A stretch of DNA of 64,000 nt from Neckera pumila. Its lineage: Eukaryota; Streptophyta; Bryopsida; Hypnales; Neckeraceae. How positions within the stretch are numbered: position 1 is the first letter of the stretch; every line of letters starts with the position of its first letter. Under the pieces are notes generated by a model. That model did not search any database. It had not been told where the DNA came from and was given only the letters and a program-made list of their open reading frames with translations. The translations under genes were made by a program, and so were the position numbers. The DNA is taken from positions 19,575,660 to 19,639,659 of the forward strand of contig OZ018414.1 in the NCBI GenBank assembly GCA_963969595.1, read 5' to 3'. This document shows positions 1 through 12,639 of this stretch, piece after piece.

Positions 1-1045
1 GCAATTGTAAGCAGGAGCTACTCTTTTTCCAATTTTGATTCTGATCTTGATTCCACCATACTACCAACATTTCTTTTCAAAGCTGCATTGACAGAGATTT
101 TTAACTTACTAGAAGGCACTTGGTTGCTCCCGGGGCGACAGGCCGGCTCGCAGGGACAGTTGGCAATCTAATGTCGCAACGCTCCACATCGTACACATCG
201 TCTCTCTTGTCATTGGCAAGAAATTTCCTCCATGGAGACCCATTTCGCTTGTTGTTTGCTCTTTGTTGCGTGAGTGGCTTGGCCCATGCGCGTAGGTTCC
301 CAATTCATCATGTCTAGTTGGGAAGTAGCAGTCTGTACAGTAGGAAACGTGGTCTGGCGCCCTGGAATTTTCCCCTTTGATTGCAAGCTAATTCAATACT
401 GGATGTCCACGACCCAAGTGACTTCATCAGCGTATTGGGCAAAGTCATATTCCATCGAGATATGATAGATGTTGCGCTGTACTTCATGATGAAGACCTCG
501 AAAGAACATGGCGTTGCTCATAATCGTTCCAACCAACAAGGACTGTTGGTTGAAATTAACGTAGTATTCTCTCACTAACCTCTTTCCTTGCTGCATTGTT
601 TGTAATTTATCCATCACACGCCCTTATTGATGAGGATCCTTAAATTGACCATCCATAAAAGTCCATAGTGTAGAAATAGTGACGACACCGTTTAAACCTT
701 CCGAATCCACCTATGGTTGCACAATCAATGCCGCCTTATCTTTGAGCAAGAAAAGGGGTAGTCGACTTGAGCTTCATTTGATAAATAGTGAGTGTTGTGT
801 TTTAGCTTATCCTGCATCTTCCATCTCTAAAGAGGATATATAGTGCGGTCACTTCCATACCACTCAAGGTCAAGAAACTTTACACGCGAAAGGGATAGTG
901 CCGCAGGGTCCGATGACGTTACGTGGATAGGAGGAAGAGAAGGACCAGGGGCAGAAGATTGAGTGTTCAACCATTTGGCTAGAGACCGAATGATGCTCCC
1001 TTGTTGTTGTTGCATGGCTAATACTCCTTGTAGTAAGTCTTCCAC
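1..1045 (-). pseudogene. Decayed LTR-retrotransposon gag fragment
   Basis: Read on the minus strand, 1045-827 and then 617-393 give two frames in the order expected of a plant retrotransposon gag. The first has a Q-rich N-terminal stretch (LAMQQQQG) followed by VKFLDLEWYGSD, which resembles the 'DFPKFDGSD' start of the Retrotrans_gag domain. The second has KLQTMQQGKRLVREYYVNF, then RGLHHEVQRN, matching the family pattern 'L..L.QG..SV.EYY..F ... F..GL..E.R..'. The frames are separated by stops and shifts, and no protease, RT or integrase is visible. The element may continue beyond position 1. The family call is from remembered domain patterns. Confidence 0.6.
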
Positions 1046-2503
1046 AGATGGATGCGGAGGTGTCGTATGATGTTCAGATGCAACTCAATTTTTTTTATGA
1101 CTTGTTTGCAATGATGAGATGCCTCTTCCGCCAAAAAAACAGTGTTGAAGGTCTGATAGAGGTTTTTCCGTACTTGGTCATAATTGGCGCCTGTGTTGAG
1201 CATACTCATAGCCTAATTGGCCAGAGTTTCAATCAACAAACCTTCCTGTCCTGCCATCTTTATCTTCATTGCCTTACTGCAGATATGTCAGAAAGAAAAT
1301 TAATCTTCAATACCTATCATGGTATGTCTTTGATAGTTAAGGAGTCCGTCAACGCTCACAGCAGCGTGTCTTTGGCCAAAAACTACTTTCCCTATACAAC
1401 AGGGCAAATCAGGAAACCAAGCTGACGCATGGTTTCACCAAAACCTTAAGACATTAAGAATTATTCTATCGATTAAAACATAGCCACATACTACTGCTCT
1501 CAATCTATCAACTTTCAAATCAATGTATATTCAGATAACCAATAAAAGGACCTGCATTTAGGCAAGTTTAAGGAAATAAAGAGTAAAGAGGTGAATCCTT
1601 ACAATCACCAAAAAAAATGATCAATTGCTAAAGCGAGGAGCTAACCCTGAGTGTTGAGCTTCTAGAAAATGTTTGCTAACCATGCTTCTAAAATTACAAC
1701 TAGATGATAAGTAAAGTAAAAGTTGACTAAAGTTTAAGTTGAGTTTACTAAAGGCTTTTTGAGATGAGAGAAGTATGCCGCAGGTTTCTACCAAGGCTTT
1801 GGTCTTGCCCTTGGCTTCCAGCCCATCACATTAGTTGCTTATTATTCTTGTCATAGGTCTACTACAAGGTCTTCTAAAATTGTGGAAGAAACGTCTCAAA
1901 GCCTTGCAAAAAATATCTCAAAGCCTTAAGGAAAAGACTCATAGAGGTAAATTGGCTATAATTTGTAGTGTTATCTTTCTGTTGTTTGTACAATTATAAT
2001 AATTTTGCTCACATAGAGTCATAGTGGTTTGTAAATTGATCTACAAACTTTGGTACTTAGCAAATTCATACTAATTATATGTTGTAGGTGGTTGAAATCA
2101 CTATTTCCTAGTCGAGTTAGGATCAACAAACGTTCTGGACAAGCAGACATATCGGACAATTTGGGCCGGCTGGATGGAAAATGTGATTATCTTAAAGTAG
2201 TTAAATTGGGCACATAAGGATCATTGGATATTTTGGATGGGTGGACAAATCAAACGGTTCATCTAGTGTGACAATTGTATTTCAAATGGTAGTTTTAATT
2301 ATCAACGAAATGTGAATTTCTTTCTTTTAAATATAATATCTTATTTTAAGATTTGAATTATTAAATTATATTATCCAATTTTTTTTTAATTATTAAAAAA
2401 TTTATTTCATTTTTTTTAATTACATAATTAGCAAAATTAGGAACATCAATCTTCAAAATTGAGGGGAAAAAGAACATCTTTAAAATCAAGGAGACCCAAT
2501 GTA
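1046..2503. other. Intergenic, no gene seen
   Basis: AT-rich DNA with several small open frames on both strands that have no recognisable domain. The 125-codon frame at 1048-1425 lies antisense to the upstream part of the gag remnant and is probably its shadow. No RNA gene or clear repeat boundary was found. Confidence 0.5.
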
Positions 2504-3074
2504 CTCCCTCTGTCCCACTAAAAGCCTCCAAATCAAGCAAATTTTTTGTCCCACTAAAAAGCTTCGTTTCTTGATTTTGGTTGTTGAGTAAGTGTTCGTT
2601 GTATTGAACAACCTTGTGGAGGCAAGTGAAACAATCTTGAAGCATTTATAAGGCCTTGCAAGCTTAGCCTTGCCCATATGAGGCACCTTGTACTAATTCC
2701 TTCTTTACATAGTAGAGTTGACAATGTATTTAGTGCCTTCTTTGGTGCTATGAAAATTTGATCATAAAATAGGCCAATTTTTTTATTGTGGATATTTAGG
2801 TTGGGAAACATGTTCTTAGACTCCTATTGTTGCCACCACCCTTTAAATCATCTAAAATGACAGAGTTGGTAGCGTTTCAAAACTATGTACAAATATCATA
2901 CTTTCTATATGGATTTTGGATACCCAAACGACAACACCTAAGCTGGAGATTTTGCATAGGTTTAAGGGATGGGTTACTCTTTCTTGAATGCATGTGTTAC
3001 TGGCGCTATAACTACAAATATAGTTAATCCCATAAGGAGAAGCTTTTTGGAGGTTTTTAGTGGGACAGAGGGAG
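2504..3074. mobile_element. Tc1/mariner (Stowaway-like) MITE, full length
   Basis: The 571-bp element starts CTCCCTCTGTCCCACTA and ends with the inverted copy TAGTGGGACAGAGGGAG. It is flanked on both sides by TA (2502-2503 and 3075-3076), the target duplication of Tc1/mariner elements. CTCCCTC is the usual terminus of plant Stowaway MITEs. A second partial terminus (TTTTGTCCCACTAAAAAG) lies just inside the left end, so the end may be duplicated. The inner part has no transposase motif. Its right 390 bp is repeated at 35270-35672. Confidence 0.8.
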
Positions 3075-3263
3075 TAATTGATTTGTGATGTCAGGCTTTG
3101 CTAAACCTTACTTGTGAGCTAGGCCCAATATATCCAACTGCCTTTTACTTCACCTTGGACACAGATTGATCAAGCTTGCTACAATTTGATATTTTGGGTG
3201 ATTTTATTTTTAATTTTTCTCTTCTAGAGTCTAATTAAAACCTAGAACTCCACTATTTAATTT

Positions 3264-4310
3264 TTGAAGAAATTATTGTATATGAGCCAAATTTCAAGGC
3301 CAAAAGACTTATACCAAAATAGATCTTCAAAATCTACCAACATGTGTAGCCGTGAGAAAAATTTCACTATTGCCAAATCTGACACCCTCCCAAGGACTGA
3401 AATTTTTTTCTTTTATTGTGAAATTTTTGGCAAAAGACCGCCTTATGTGGATTACATTAGGGAAAACTTTCAAGCCCAAAAGATCTATGCAAAAAAAGAT
3501 ATTCAAAATCTACCAACATGTGTAGTTGTGAGAAACAATTTCACTACTACCAACTTCAACAGTATCCCAAAGATTGATAAATTATTTGTTTATCATGAAT
3601 ATTTTTCATGACATCATCTCTATGTTGATAACATGTGTGCCAAATTCAAGGTCAAAAGATTCACACAAAAAAAATATCCACATGTGTAATTTTGAGAAAA
3701 GTTTCACTATTGCCAACTTTGACACTATCCCAAGGGCTGAAAGAACATTTTTTCACATGAAATGTTTGTCATGCAATCATCTCTATGCTATTAACATGTA
3801 TGCCAAATTTCAAGGTAAAAAAGGTTCACAAAATAAAAGATATTCAAAATCTACCAACATATGTAGTTGTGAAAATGATTTTTTTACACCCGTGTGAAAC
3901 TTTACCTATAAAATGACACTATCCCAAGGGTTGAAAAAATCATTCTCACAAGTACACATTGTGGAAGATTTATTTAGAGTATCTTTTTTTGTTTGAATCT
4001 TTTGACTTTGAAATTTGGCACATATATTATAAATATAGAGATGATGTCATGAAAAAAATTCATGATAAATAAATAATTTGTCAACCCTTGGGATAGTGTC
4101 AAAGTTGATAGTAGTGAAATTGTTTCTTACAACTATATATGTTGGTAGATTTCGAATATCTTTTTCTTTTTTATCTTTTGTTCTTGAAATTTGGCACACA
4201 TACAATTAACATAAATTTGATACTGTAACAAAAAAATCATGGTCAAAGATCAAATTTTCAGCCCTCAAGAGGCTGCCAAAGTTGGTAGTTGTGAAATTTC
4301 TTTCCCTGTG
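3264..4310. repeat. Orientation-switching array of ~175-bp repeats
   Basis: The motif ACCAACATGTGTAG followed by GTGAGAAA..TTTCACTA and then GACACTATCCCAAGG recurs in direct orientation near 3336, 3514, 3670 and 3855. The same sequence continues in reverse orientation near 3935, 4130 and 4280 (for example CCTTGGGATAGTGTC at 4088 and TATGTTGGTAG at 4138). Two open frames at 3264-3611 and 3574-3897 follow the repeat and have no protein homology I recognise. The array folds into a large imperfect palindrome centred near 3935. Confidence 0.75.
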
Positions 4311-4864
4311 AATGCAAAAACGCCAATTTGAATGGTACCACACTGTACAAGCCATAAATTATATATTTATCAGAAAAAGACTTTGAATGAGACATCTCTC
4401 GAAGAGTTGAAGTTAGTTCCTATTGAAATTTTTTTATACATGTTGAAATGTTATAAATTTTTTATCATGTGGCTAATTTTATCAAAATAAGCAAGCAAAA
4501 CAATTTCAAGCAAAAAATATGAAATTAACTTACGTGCAAAAGCCTTCTTGAATCAAAACTGCCCAAATTTGACTTCCTCACAAAAAAAAATTCAACTTCA
4601 AATACTATAGTCTCACAATCTATCCAGTCAAAACCTCCCAATTTTTATTATAGTCTACCATTTATAAAGGGTATTTGCTATAAGAATGATCCATTTTGAG
4701 TGTTTTTGATTAAATATAGTCAAAAAACTTTAGGAGTTAATTTGTGAAAAATCATGTTCAACATCTTCCTTTTATTATGCAAAGTTCAAAAACATTGACA
4801 GAAGCATTTATTATGACACATCTAAGTTTTGTCAAAAACCTTCAAGCCATAATTTCCTAACCAT

Positions 4865-5080
4865 TAGATGATATTTTGGGGTCTTGGAGGGCCGTTTCAG
4901 GCCTGTTCCCTGATCTACCCAGATCCAGTGAACGCCGGTACGGGTGTGTCAGAAATTTTTTTTTTCAAAAAAAAAAAAAAAAAAAATTTCTTACCAAAAT
5001 ATCATTTTAAGCAAATTTTTTTTTTTTTTTTTCCAAAAAGTGACGTGGCAGTCGCTCGACCACGTCAGCCAGCTGCTGCT
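4865..5080 (+). mobile_element. Dispersed repeat, copy 1 (inverted relative at 63224-63420)
   Basis: Blocks such as CTTGGAGG-CGTTTCAGGCC, CAGTGAAC, TACGGG-GTGTCAG, a long A/T tract, AATATCATTTTAAGCAAA and TGACGTGGCA occur here in the same order as in the reverse complement of 63224-63420. The right side holds two hairpins: TGACGTGG/CCACGTCA (5041-5067) and, just outside, CTGCTGCGTTCCC/GGGAACGCAGCAG (5082-5114). No coding capacity is seen, and the family is unnamed. Confidence 0.6.
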
Positions 5081-5159
5081 GCTGCTGCGTTCCCAGACTG
5101 CGGGAACGCAGCAGATAGCAGGGAAACTCACAGCCTTCTAAGACCCCCGAATCTCATGT

Positions 5160-6268
5160 AATGATTTCAAATCCATATTCTAGATGAAGAACAAAGTGAT
5201 TCAAGGCAATGTTTTGTCCAAAATAACTTCTCATTCATCCAAAGTCATGCTTGAAATTTAAATCTTAAAAAATAAGGCCAATCAATAAGATAATCAACAA
5301 AAAATCATCAAATTCCTATTTGAACACATCTTTATTTCTACAGCTTACAACCACAAAATGCATTCATTGAATACTTTGGGTCCTCAACATTGTTTAATAG
5401 TTAAAAGACAATCTATCTCTATGATTATTTGATGAAAGATACAACAATCCAAAAATGTATGCAAAAATGTGCAGAGATTCCAAAAATGATTTGGGTGTTA
5501 CATAATGGATTAAATCTTACAAGTCTTAGCTTCCACTTGGTGGATTATGACTATCTTCAAGGATATGCTTTGAGGGCTATAAGAAATGGGTGAAATACAT
5601 CCAAGTACATTGAACAAGCGATTTTCATCTATTCTTCAACAATTTGACTAGTGTGCTGGTCACTTAGGGCTTCAAGATTTTTGTGCCAGGTTCAAAATCA
5701 AGGTATATAAAGATAAGGACAAAAAAAGCCCACAAAAATGAAGTTCTCATATTTAGATTCATTTCAACATATTATTTAGAATACATGACAAGCTCTAAGA
5801 TCTACATTTTCTTCCCTACTATGAACTTCTACAAGTTAAAGTTATTGCGGTCAATGATAATGTGGCAAGTTTTGCCTAAAATAGGATCACCTTACACAGA
5901 GCAAATTTTGGCTAATAATTGTTACTGTGTGCTTGAGAGCTTTCATTTGATGAAAATACAAAGAGAGCGTGCAACTATCATGGCATGAAGTCCAAAAACA
6001 ATAGTTGACTATAACATAATTCAAATGTTATTAGATTGAAGAGAAACTTACATAGTAACAATGGTTCTTTGAAAATTGTCCCTTAATTCCTCCAATACAA
6101 CAAGCATCTGCTTATTTTTTGGATTGTTTAAGACTTGTTTTTGAAAACATCCTTGGAATTGGGTGATCCTATTTTATAAAATATTGCCAAATGTCATTTC
6201 AGAAAGGGTCCTTGTAATTTTGAAGTAGTAAGGTATGTACACAGACTCTGTATCAAACATTCATCTCC
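5160..6268. other. Intergenic, no gene seen
   Basis: AT-rich sequence without a recognisable gene. The 101-codon frame at 5683-5988 has no domain, no coding-like composition and no splice context. Confidence 0.4.
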
Positions 6269-6272
6269 TTAA

Positions 6273-7670
6273 CCACTAAAGTCCCAAGGCCATTTTTTCT
6301 GTCAAAAACCACTCAAAATTGCCATTTCTGCTGCATTCACCCCAAAAAGGAAAAAATAAATATTTTCTTAGAATTAACCATAGGGTCTTGTACTTCACTT
6401 GTTTGAAATTATGTGGTAAAAATTTTCATCAAATTTGACCATACGGATTGGAAGATATTAACCCCTAAGAGCCCAAGGCCTTTTCTACCTCAAAAAAACA
6501 CCCAAAACTGCCATTTCTAGAGCATTCATCAAAAAAGTTTGAAAATTTGATTTTTTGGGAATGTAACCATTGGATCGTGTAGTTAACTTGTGTGAGAATA
6601 TGTGGTAAAAATTTCCTGAGGTTTGGCCGTATAGATTGGGAGATATTTGCATTCAAAGCTTGATTTTTTTTTTCCCACTGTGCCCAAAAATTTCAGATGC
6701 ATTTGATTGCCATTTGCTGAATTTTTTTCCACTATAAACCTCCAATTAATTTTTTTTTTAATGGGGAAACATATTAGACATGTGCATGCCGATTTTCAAG
6801 GCAATCCAATATTCAAAAGAATTAAAGTTTGCCACTATGTCCCAAGAAATGACGATACACTAGGCCATTTTCAAATAATTTTTCCCATAAAAAAAATTTT
6901 GATCTAGAAAATCTGAACAATGGATTGAAAGATGCAATTGTACTTCAGAAGTAGAAAAACAAAATTGAAAAAATGTCAAAATCTCTAACATCTACAAGCT
7001 CCTAAAGCCTAATGTGACCTCCCAATAGGCACAACAGTAGACTCTCTTGCCACCTCTCCTCTCTTGCCACCTCTGCTGCCCCTTAGGAGTCAAAGGCAGG
7101 GGCATCAAATTCCCGAACTGAATTTTTATTCAATCCATCATAACTTTTGGAGGGTAAGTCGGAATTTGATGAAATTTATCTTCCCATGAAGCTAATGAGA
7201 TTTCCTATCTCCCAAAAAAGTTTCAAAAAATCATGTGAAAAATTGAGGTCACATGAGCTTGCTCGAAGTACCAAATGACCTCCGCAGGGACACTTGGGCT
7301 TTTAGGGGTTAACACTCAACGTTGGACAAAAAGTTTTTTTTTCAAGAACATGCTTAGATTGCCCAAAAAACAAGATTGTCCATAACTTTCTCATCACTAG
7401 TCCAAATATAGACAAAAATACAATCTTTGAGAAAAAAAACTAAAAATTAGAAAAAATTCTTTTTTTTGTGATTTTTTTTGGACTGCCCCTTGAGTTGCTT
7501 TTTGGACTTAAAGTAGCATAAATTTTGATCCCAGGCATCAATTGGAATAAAAATTATATTCCAAAAAAGCTAATCTGATTTCCTATCTTCCAAAAAAGTT
7601 TCAAAAAATTAGGTCAAAATTGAGATCACACAAGCCTACCCAAAATCCCAAGAGTCCCAAATGCAACAAC
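6273..7670. mobile_element. TTAA-family element, outer copy (interrupted)
   Basis: The left end CCACTAAAGTCCCAAGG follows TTAA at 6269-6272. The sequence matches the family (AAAACCACTCAAAA, TTTGACCATACGGATTGGAAGATATTAA) up to 6461. After the inner copy it resumes at 7313 with CACTCAACGTTGGACAAAAAG and continues through family blocks such as TTAGATTGCCCAAAAAACAAG and CCAGGCATCAATTGG to a decayed right end near 7670. It is non-coding. Confidence 0.7.
6462..7308. mobile_element. TTAA-family element, inner nested copy
   Basis: The 847-bp element has the termini CCCCTAAGAGCCCAAGG and CTTGGGCTTTTAGGGG and is flanked by TTAA at 6458-6461 and 7309-7312. It sits at a GATATTAA site inside the outer copy, and other copies have the uninterrupted sequence there (GATATTAGCATTCAAAG at 37845). 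The TTAA is therefore a genuine target duplication. TTAA targets and CCC-starting ends are hallmarks of piggyBac-type (also Kolobok) transposons. No transposase is encoded, so this is a non-autonomous element, and the superfamily is inferred. It resembles the copy at 48097 most closely. Confidence 0.8.
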
Positions 7671-8584
7671 TAAATATTATTTTGATCCAAAAGGCATCAC
7701 AAAAACCTAGATATTGATTACACAACATGTTCACAATCAAAAGATGAGAATCTGTGAGAGCTTAGAGTTGGTTTTTGAGATACAGTTCTAGAGACAAAAC
7801 ACTTTGAAAATTCATAACTTCTTTATACAGTGTCCAAATAATGCATGCTCAAGTGCACTAGACTCCTCTTTCACTTGCCAGTAAGAGTTAATAAAAATAA
7901 TTCATCTTTAATAGTATATTTACTTTTCTCAGATGTAATTAGTGATGCTTACAAGGTGCACACAGGGTCTAACAACAAGAACAACAGCCTGAGAACTGAA
8001 CAATCCACCAGCAAAAGCACACTGTTTCTGAATGTTTATCATGCAGCAAGTCTCCTACTGCAGAAGAAGAAGAAGAAGCAGAAGGAACAGTCCCTCACTT
8101 CTGAAACTCTTGAAACTTTTTGGACGCTCATCACCATCACCACCACGATGCCATCCGTCCACATTCCTTCAACACAAAACCAACTGAAGTTCTTCAAGCT
8201 TTCTGTCACTCTCTAGTCCTGGCACAAGTTGTCATGATCCTTAATTTCAGCTATGGCAGAGAGGGAGAGATTATCATGAGCAAGCAAGACGAAGCATATT
8301 GCGTAAACACGAATGTGACTGTAATGTACTTGATTTTTCGAGGATTTCACTATGGACCCCGTATTCCTTCATGAGCATGGACTTCGTGTACGTTGTTATC
8401 GAATGCTTTTTAGGGTTGAGTGAATGCTTGACTGTGGAGTTTGTGTGCATGTTCTCAGGGATGTGTTGCCATGGGCTTGGGTGTACGTGAGCAGTTTAAG
8501 AACATGAGTTGAAGAATTGAAAGAGTAAGGGAGTGTGGGTTTTGGCCCCAGCGAGCTGCTGCAGTATTTTTGTATTATCCCGGC
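7671..8584 (+). promoter_or_regulatory. Upstream region of the UNC93-like gene
   Basis: No separate gene is supported. The last 500 bp contain purine and CAC simple repeats (GAAGAAGAAGAAGAAGC near 8061; CATCACCATCACCACCAC near 8130) and are less AT-rich than the DNA further upstream, which fits a 5' UTR or promoter. Overlapping frames at 7845-8490 have no recognisable domain. No TATA box can be assigned with confidence. Confidence 0.35.
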
Positions 8585-11500
8585 ATGGCGTCAAACGTGC
8601 AGCAGCGGCCATCGGCTCCTACATCTGCTGAGGTTTGTGAAGATATCTCCTCGTTACTCACTACTTGTTGGTACCTGCATCTCGAAGTTTTTTTCTCTTT
8701 CAGTTCTTGATACTTGGTGATTTTTTAGGTTTGTGAGATTTTTGAGCAACTCTGGATCCCACTCTGGAATATGCAGCAGTCACACCTTGATGAGACAACC
8801 ATTTAAAACAGCAATGGGTCTCATTCCTCTCTAGGTTTTATCAAAAGTATATATTGTGCATTGAGGTCACAGTTCTCCTCCAGCTGCGATTTGTCAATCA
8901 GTTGAGCTAGTCTCACTGTCTCATGAATGGTGAAACAACCCAGAATTACTAAACCCTTGTTATTGAGAAGGTGGTGCGATGTGTACTAACGGCTTCATAT
9001 GTTGTGCACTGGAACCATTGAACTGCTCGTAGGATGCTGCGACACCTCTCTGGAAGAGAATCTACGCGGGGACGATGATGCAGATCATCATGTTGGGAAG
9101 CGTGTGCTTCCTGTTGCCCGGGATGTTCAACGCCATCAATGGACTTGGGGCGGTTGGCAAGGCGGATGCTACGATTACTGATAATGCCAACACTGCTCTG
9201 GCTGTCACATTTGCAGTATCCTCCCTCCTAGCTGGGGTAAGAACAGCCTCCAACATCTGCTTATAAACTAATTTTCTAATCAAATGTTGCTGCTAAGGTA
9301 GAGGATACATTTTTAGCATTTTCACTGATATATGTAGAAATGTGCTTTCATTCGGAGATCAGTCAGTTAACTCATTGAAGAGATCAATTTGGTTTCTTCA
9401 GGAGAGAAATTTTCTTGGGATCAAATAGTTTTCTCACTCAAAGTATGATGATTTGTAAGTCAATCATTCCAAGTACGAAGTTATGTTGACCATTATTGAA
9501 TGTATAGTAGACAACCCCTGATGTCCATTCAGTAATCGACGACTATTTTAGCAAAGTCATGCTTGCAACAATGCTTGTTTATTGAAGGCCAACCAAGTGC
9601 TTATGGGAAGAGATGAGTTGCTGTTGGTAACAGGGGTCATTCAATAGGATTCGGGATTAGATCAGTAATTGTTTTAGTATCTTCTGTACGAAGCACTTTC
9701 TGTGCCTTACAGATAAAACATCGTCGTCACTTGTGTGCTGTGAACATCACAGGGTCTCTTCAATTTGTTTGGACATAGAGTATTACTTTTCGTCGGTGGC
9801 TTGACCTACATCCTCTACGTCGGCTCATACCTCTCGTACAATGCCATCTTCGTCATCACCTCCGGCGCAGTCTTAGGTAACATAAATCTCTTGTCCAACT
9901 GACTACTGTCGAATGCTTTGATCTCAGCTCTTCAAGTGGGCGGTTCCAAGAACGACTGGCTGTTTTCGTGCCACTACTATTTGGATCTTTTCTTGCTGAT
10001 AACATTTGGAGTTTTAATCTGATTGAAGTGGACTTTAAACCCTAGGTGAACATCCCCATTTCACACAGCACGGAGTAGTAATATTTTCACGAAACTAAGA
10101 AAAAATGACCCCCAATCAGATGTCACAAAGTTGCTTGTCTTTCTTGCCCAAGTACTCTTATTAACGCTATTGAAGTGAGTATGTTCCAAGGAAGACACGG
10201 GCTAGCCACTCCATGATTTCTATATTGAATTTCAGGCTCTTGAGACTGCTTTAGGGGGAATTCTCACAACTGCTAAAGAATGCTATGGACGTCAGGGATA
10301 GGGGCGGGGTTTTTGTGGACGGCCCAAGGAGCGATCATGATGTCCTATCCGGAGGAGCATCACAAAGGCTTGTACATCAGCATCTTCTGGAGCATCTTCA
10401 ACAGCGGGGCCATCATCGGCTCCATCGTCTCTCTGGGTCTCAACTGGCACAACAAAGAGACCCACGTTTCAAATCAAACCTACATAGCCTTCATGGGGAT
10501 CATGTCAGTTGGATGTCTCCTTACTTTTGGACTGCTCCCTCCCAAACAAATCCACCGTGGAGATGGCTCTCAAGTAGCAAAAACATACCAAGCTTCAGCT
10601 TCGACAGAAGCCATCGCCATCCTCAAACTCTTCCAAAACAAGCGACTCCTCTGCCTTATTCCCATGTTCTTCTCCTCCAACTGGTTTTACACGTACCAGT
10701 TCAATGCTGTCAATGGGGGAGGCATGTTCACCACTCGTACTCGAGCCTTGAACGGAGTGCTGTACTGGGTTGCTCAATTGCTGGGCTCTTGTTTCATGGG
10801 CCTCCTGCTTGACTCTCAACACGCTCAGAGGTCCAAACGAGCCATGGTTGGGTTAGGCATTCTTTTTGTGGCAACCATGGCCATTTGGGGTGGCGGGTTT
10901 GCGTTTCAGAAGACATACACAAGAGCCTCCGTTAAAACCCTTTCTGACAAGATTGATTTGGCAAGTTCAAGGAGGTAAGGCAGTATTCATTAACGTCTAA
11001 GTGCCCAAGCTTTGAAAAAAAAAAAAAATAGGATTTCCATTTTGGAAGCTAATAATCAACTTTAGTCATTTTCTGAACAGTGATTTCTATCGTCAAAAAA
11101 AAATGTAGGGTATGATTTCTTCGTCCAACTTGTACGATTTTTACCTTCCTTGAAGCTTCATAAATGATTCATTTGAGCTCCTAGGGATAAGGAAGCGTCT
11201 ACTCTTGGCCACTTGGGCACTAAGGGGATGAATTGGAAGATTCTATTGAAACTGGAACAGATGTAGACTTAAGATATTGCACACTGTTGCCAAAACCATG
11301 GGAAAATGCCAATTTAATGAATGCTCTCGTAGGTATGCAGGGCCGATGGTGTTGTACGCGCTCTATGGCTGCTTTGATGCCTTGTGGCAGACGTATTGTT
11401 ACTGGATCATGGGAGCACTCACGAATGAAACGGCCATGGCGGCCCGGATGGCAGGGTTTTACAAGGCCTGGCAAAACGCAGGTGCTGCTTGTGCAGGACA

Positions 11501-11645
11501 AGTGGACGCCAAGAAGGTGGCCTATGAAGTGGAGTTGCTCATTAACTGGGGGTTGCTGATTTTGGGTACTGTGTGTGCTGTTCCCGTTGCCTGGACGCTG
11601 CAGAACAGTTTGCAGAAGGACGTGGAGGAAGATCCTCAGCTCTGA
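8585..11645 (+). CDS. UNC93-like major facilitator superfamily membrane protein
   Basis: The exons are 8585-8632, 9033-9236, 9753-9876, 10296-10974 and 11333-11645. All four introns are GT-AG (phases 0, 0, 1, 2) and the joined frame is open for 455 aa, the usual size of plant and fungal UNC93-like (formerly DUF895) proteins. Visible family blocks are CFLLPGMFNAINGLG and DNANTALAVTF (about residues 34-75), GAGFLWTAQGAIMMSYP (about 127-143), KGLYISIFWSIFN, and GPMVLYALYGCFDALWQ with WIMGALTN (exon 5). The protein is strongly hydrophobic, consistent with about 11-12 membrane helices. Animal UNC-93 relates to potassium channel regulation and trafficking; the plant members are poorly characterised, so substrate and membrane are unknown. 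The start is the only ATG giving a short polar N-terminus in frame. Upstream 5' UTR exons cannot be excluded. Confidence 0.9.
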
Positions 11646-12600
11646 ATGGCAGCTTTGCAAATTAGCGAATCTGTATGAATACCGTAACGTAAAATCCTGA
11701 AAGATTTTCTACATTTATCCTTTTAATGGATTTATGTCGACCTTCACCATATGTTCTTTTAGGTCTGTTTCATTTCCTACAAGGATCAATCCTGAAGTTT
11801 AGGTTACTGCTCTCTCTTGGATTGTAGCACATGCTATCGATCGATCTACATTCATGTCGTGTAGCTAGTAGAGATAATTCCAACAGATTCTTCAGTCATG
11901 TTGGTTAATTAGGACCAGAGTTATCTTTCTTGGATGTCATTATCAATTTATTATCAATTGTACATCAGGGTGAGTATTTGCTCCTAAACCTATGTATCAT
12001 CTCCTGTACTACATTACTCAAGTCTCATATTACTACATTTTAGAGCAGTGTTGTGTGAGCCCTTTCAAAACCTTCTTGATTAGCGTTTACCACTCACCCT
12101 GTTCACTATAGCTGTGTCATGTTTGCAGTGACTACACTTGCGAAAAATAGTGACCTTCAATATGCATACGTGAGAGGGTCTGTGCCAACGAAAGATGTCG
12201 AAGAATCAGACCATTTTAGATACCTTGATTCTTCAGCAGTGGGCCGGCCCAAGGCGTTTGGAGCTCCTTCCTAGAACGAAGTTGCATTTCAGAAGCTCGA
12301 GAGTTTAGGTAGAAAAACACATTTGGCTCATTCCTGATCTGGAGGTCCACATCACTTCGCCATCATAAAATCAAGGAGCATCCGCATTATGCAGATGATT
12401 TGGTACGTGTAGCAGAGCAATGGGGTCGAAGGCCCTTGTGAATATAGAGTCTGGGCGATAGTGTCTATTTTCAACGTCTATTCCGTATGATCTGTAGTGT
12501 AGATGACGCAGAAGACTTGTTCTGCTAGCTTCCCTTCATATGGAAAACTTATGTCGATGTACTTTATTACTTGCAGAAACGTTGACTCATATAAAAATTT
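11646..12600. other. 3' flank of the UNC93-like gene, no gene seen
   Basis: This stretch probably begins with the 3' UTR. No frame carries a recognisable domain. Confidence 0.35.
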
Positions 12601-12639
12601 TCATTCAAAGTATTTGACCTCAGCTACTCACTCAGTGGA

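Noticed and set aside
3264..3897. Two frames of 107-115 codons as a repeat protein
   Set aside because: They follow the nucleotide repeat unit, and the same unit in reverse orientation and in other copies is not open.
10285..10812. 175-codon plus-strand frame overlapping the UNC93-like gene
   Set aside because: It is a shifted frame over exon 4. The overlapping frame has the conserved UNC93 blocks and correct splice sites.
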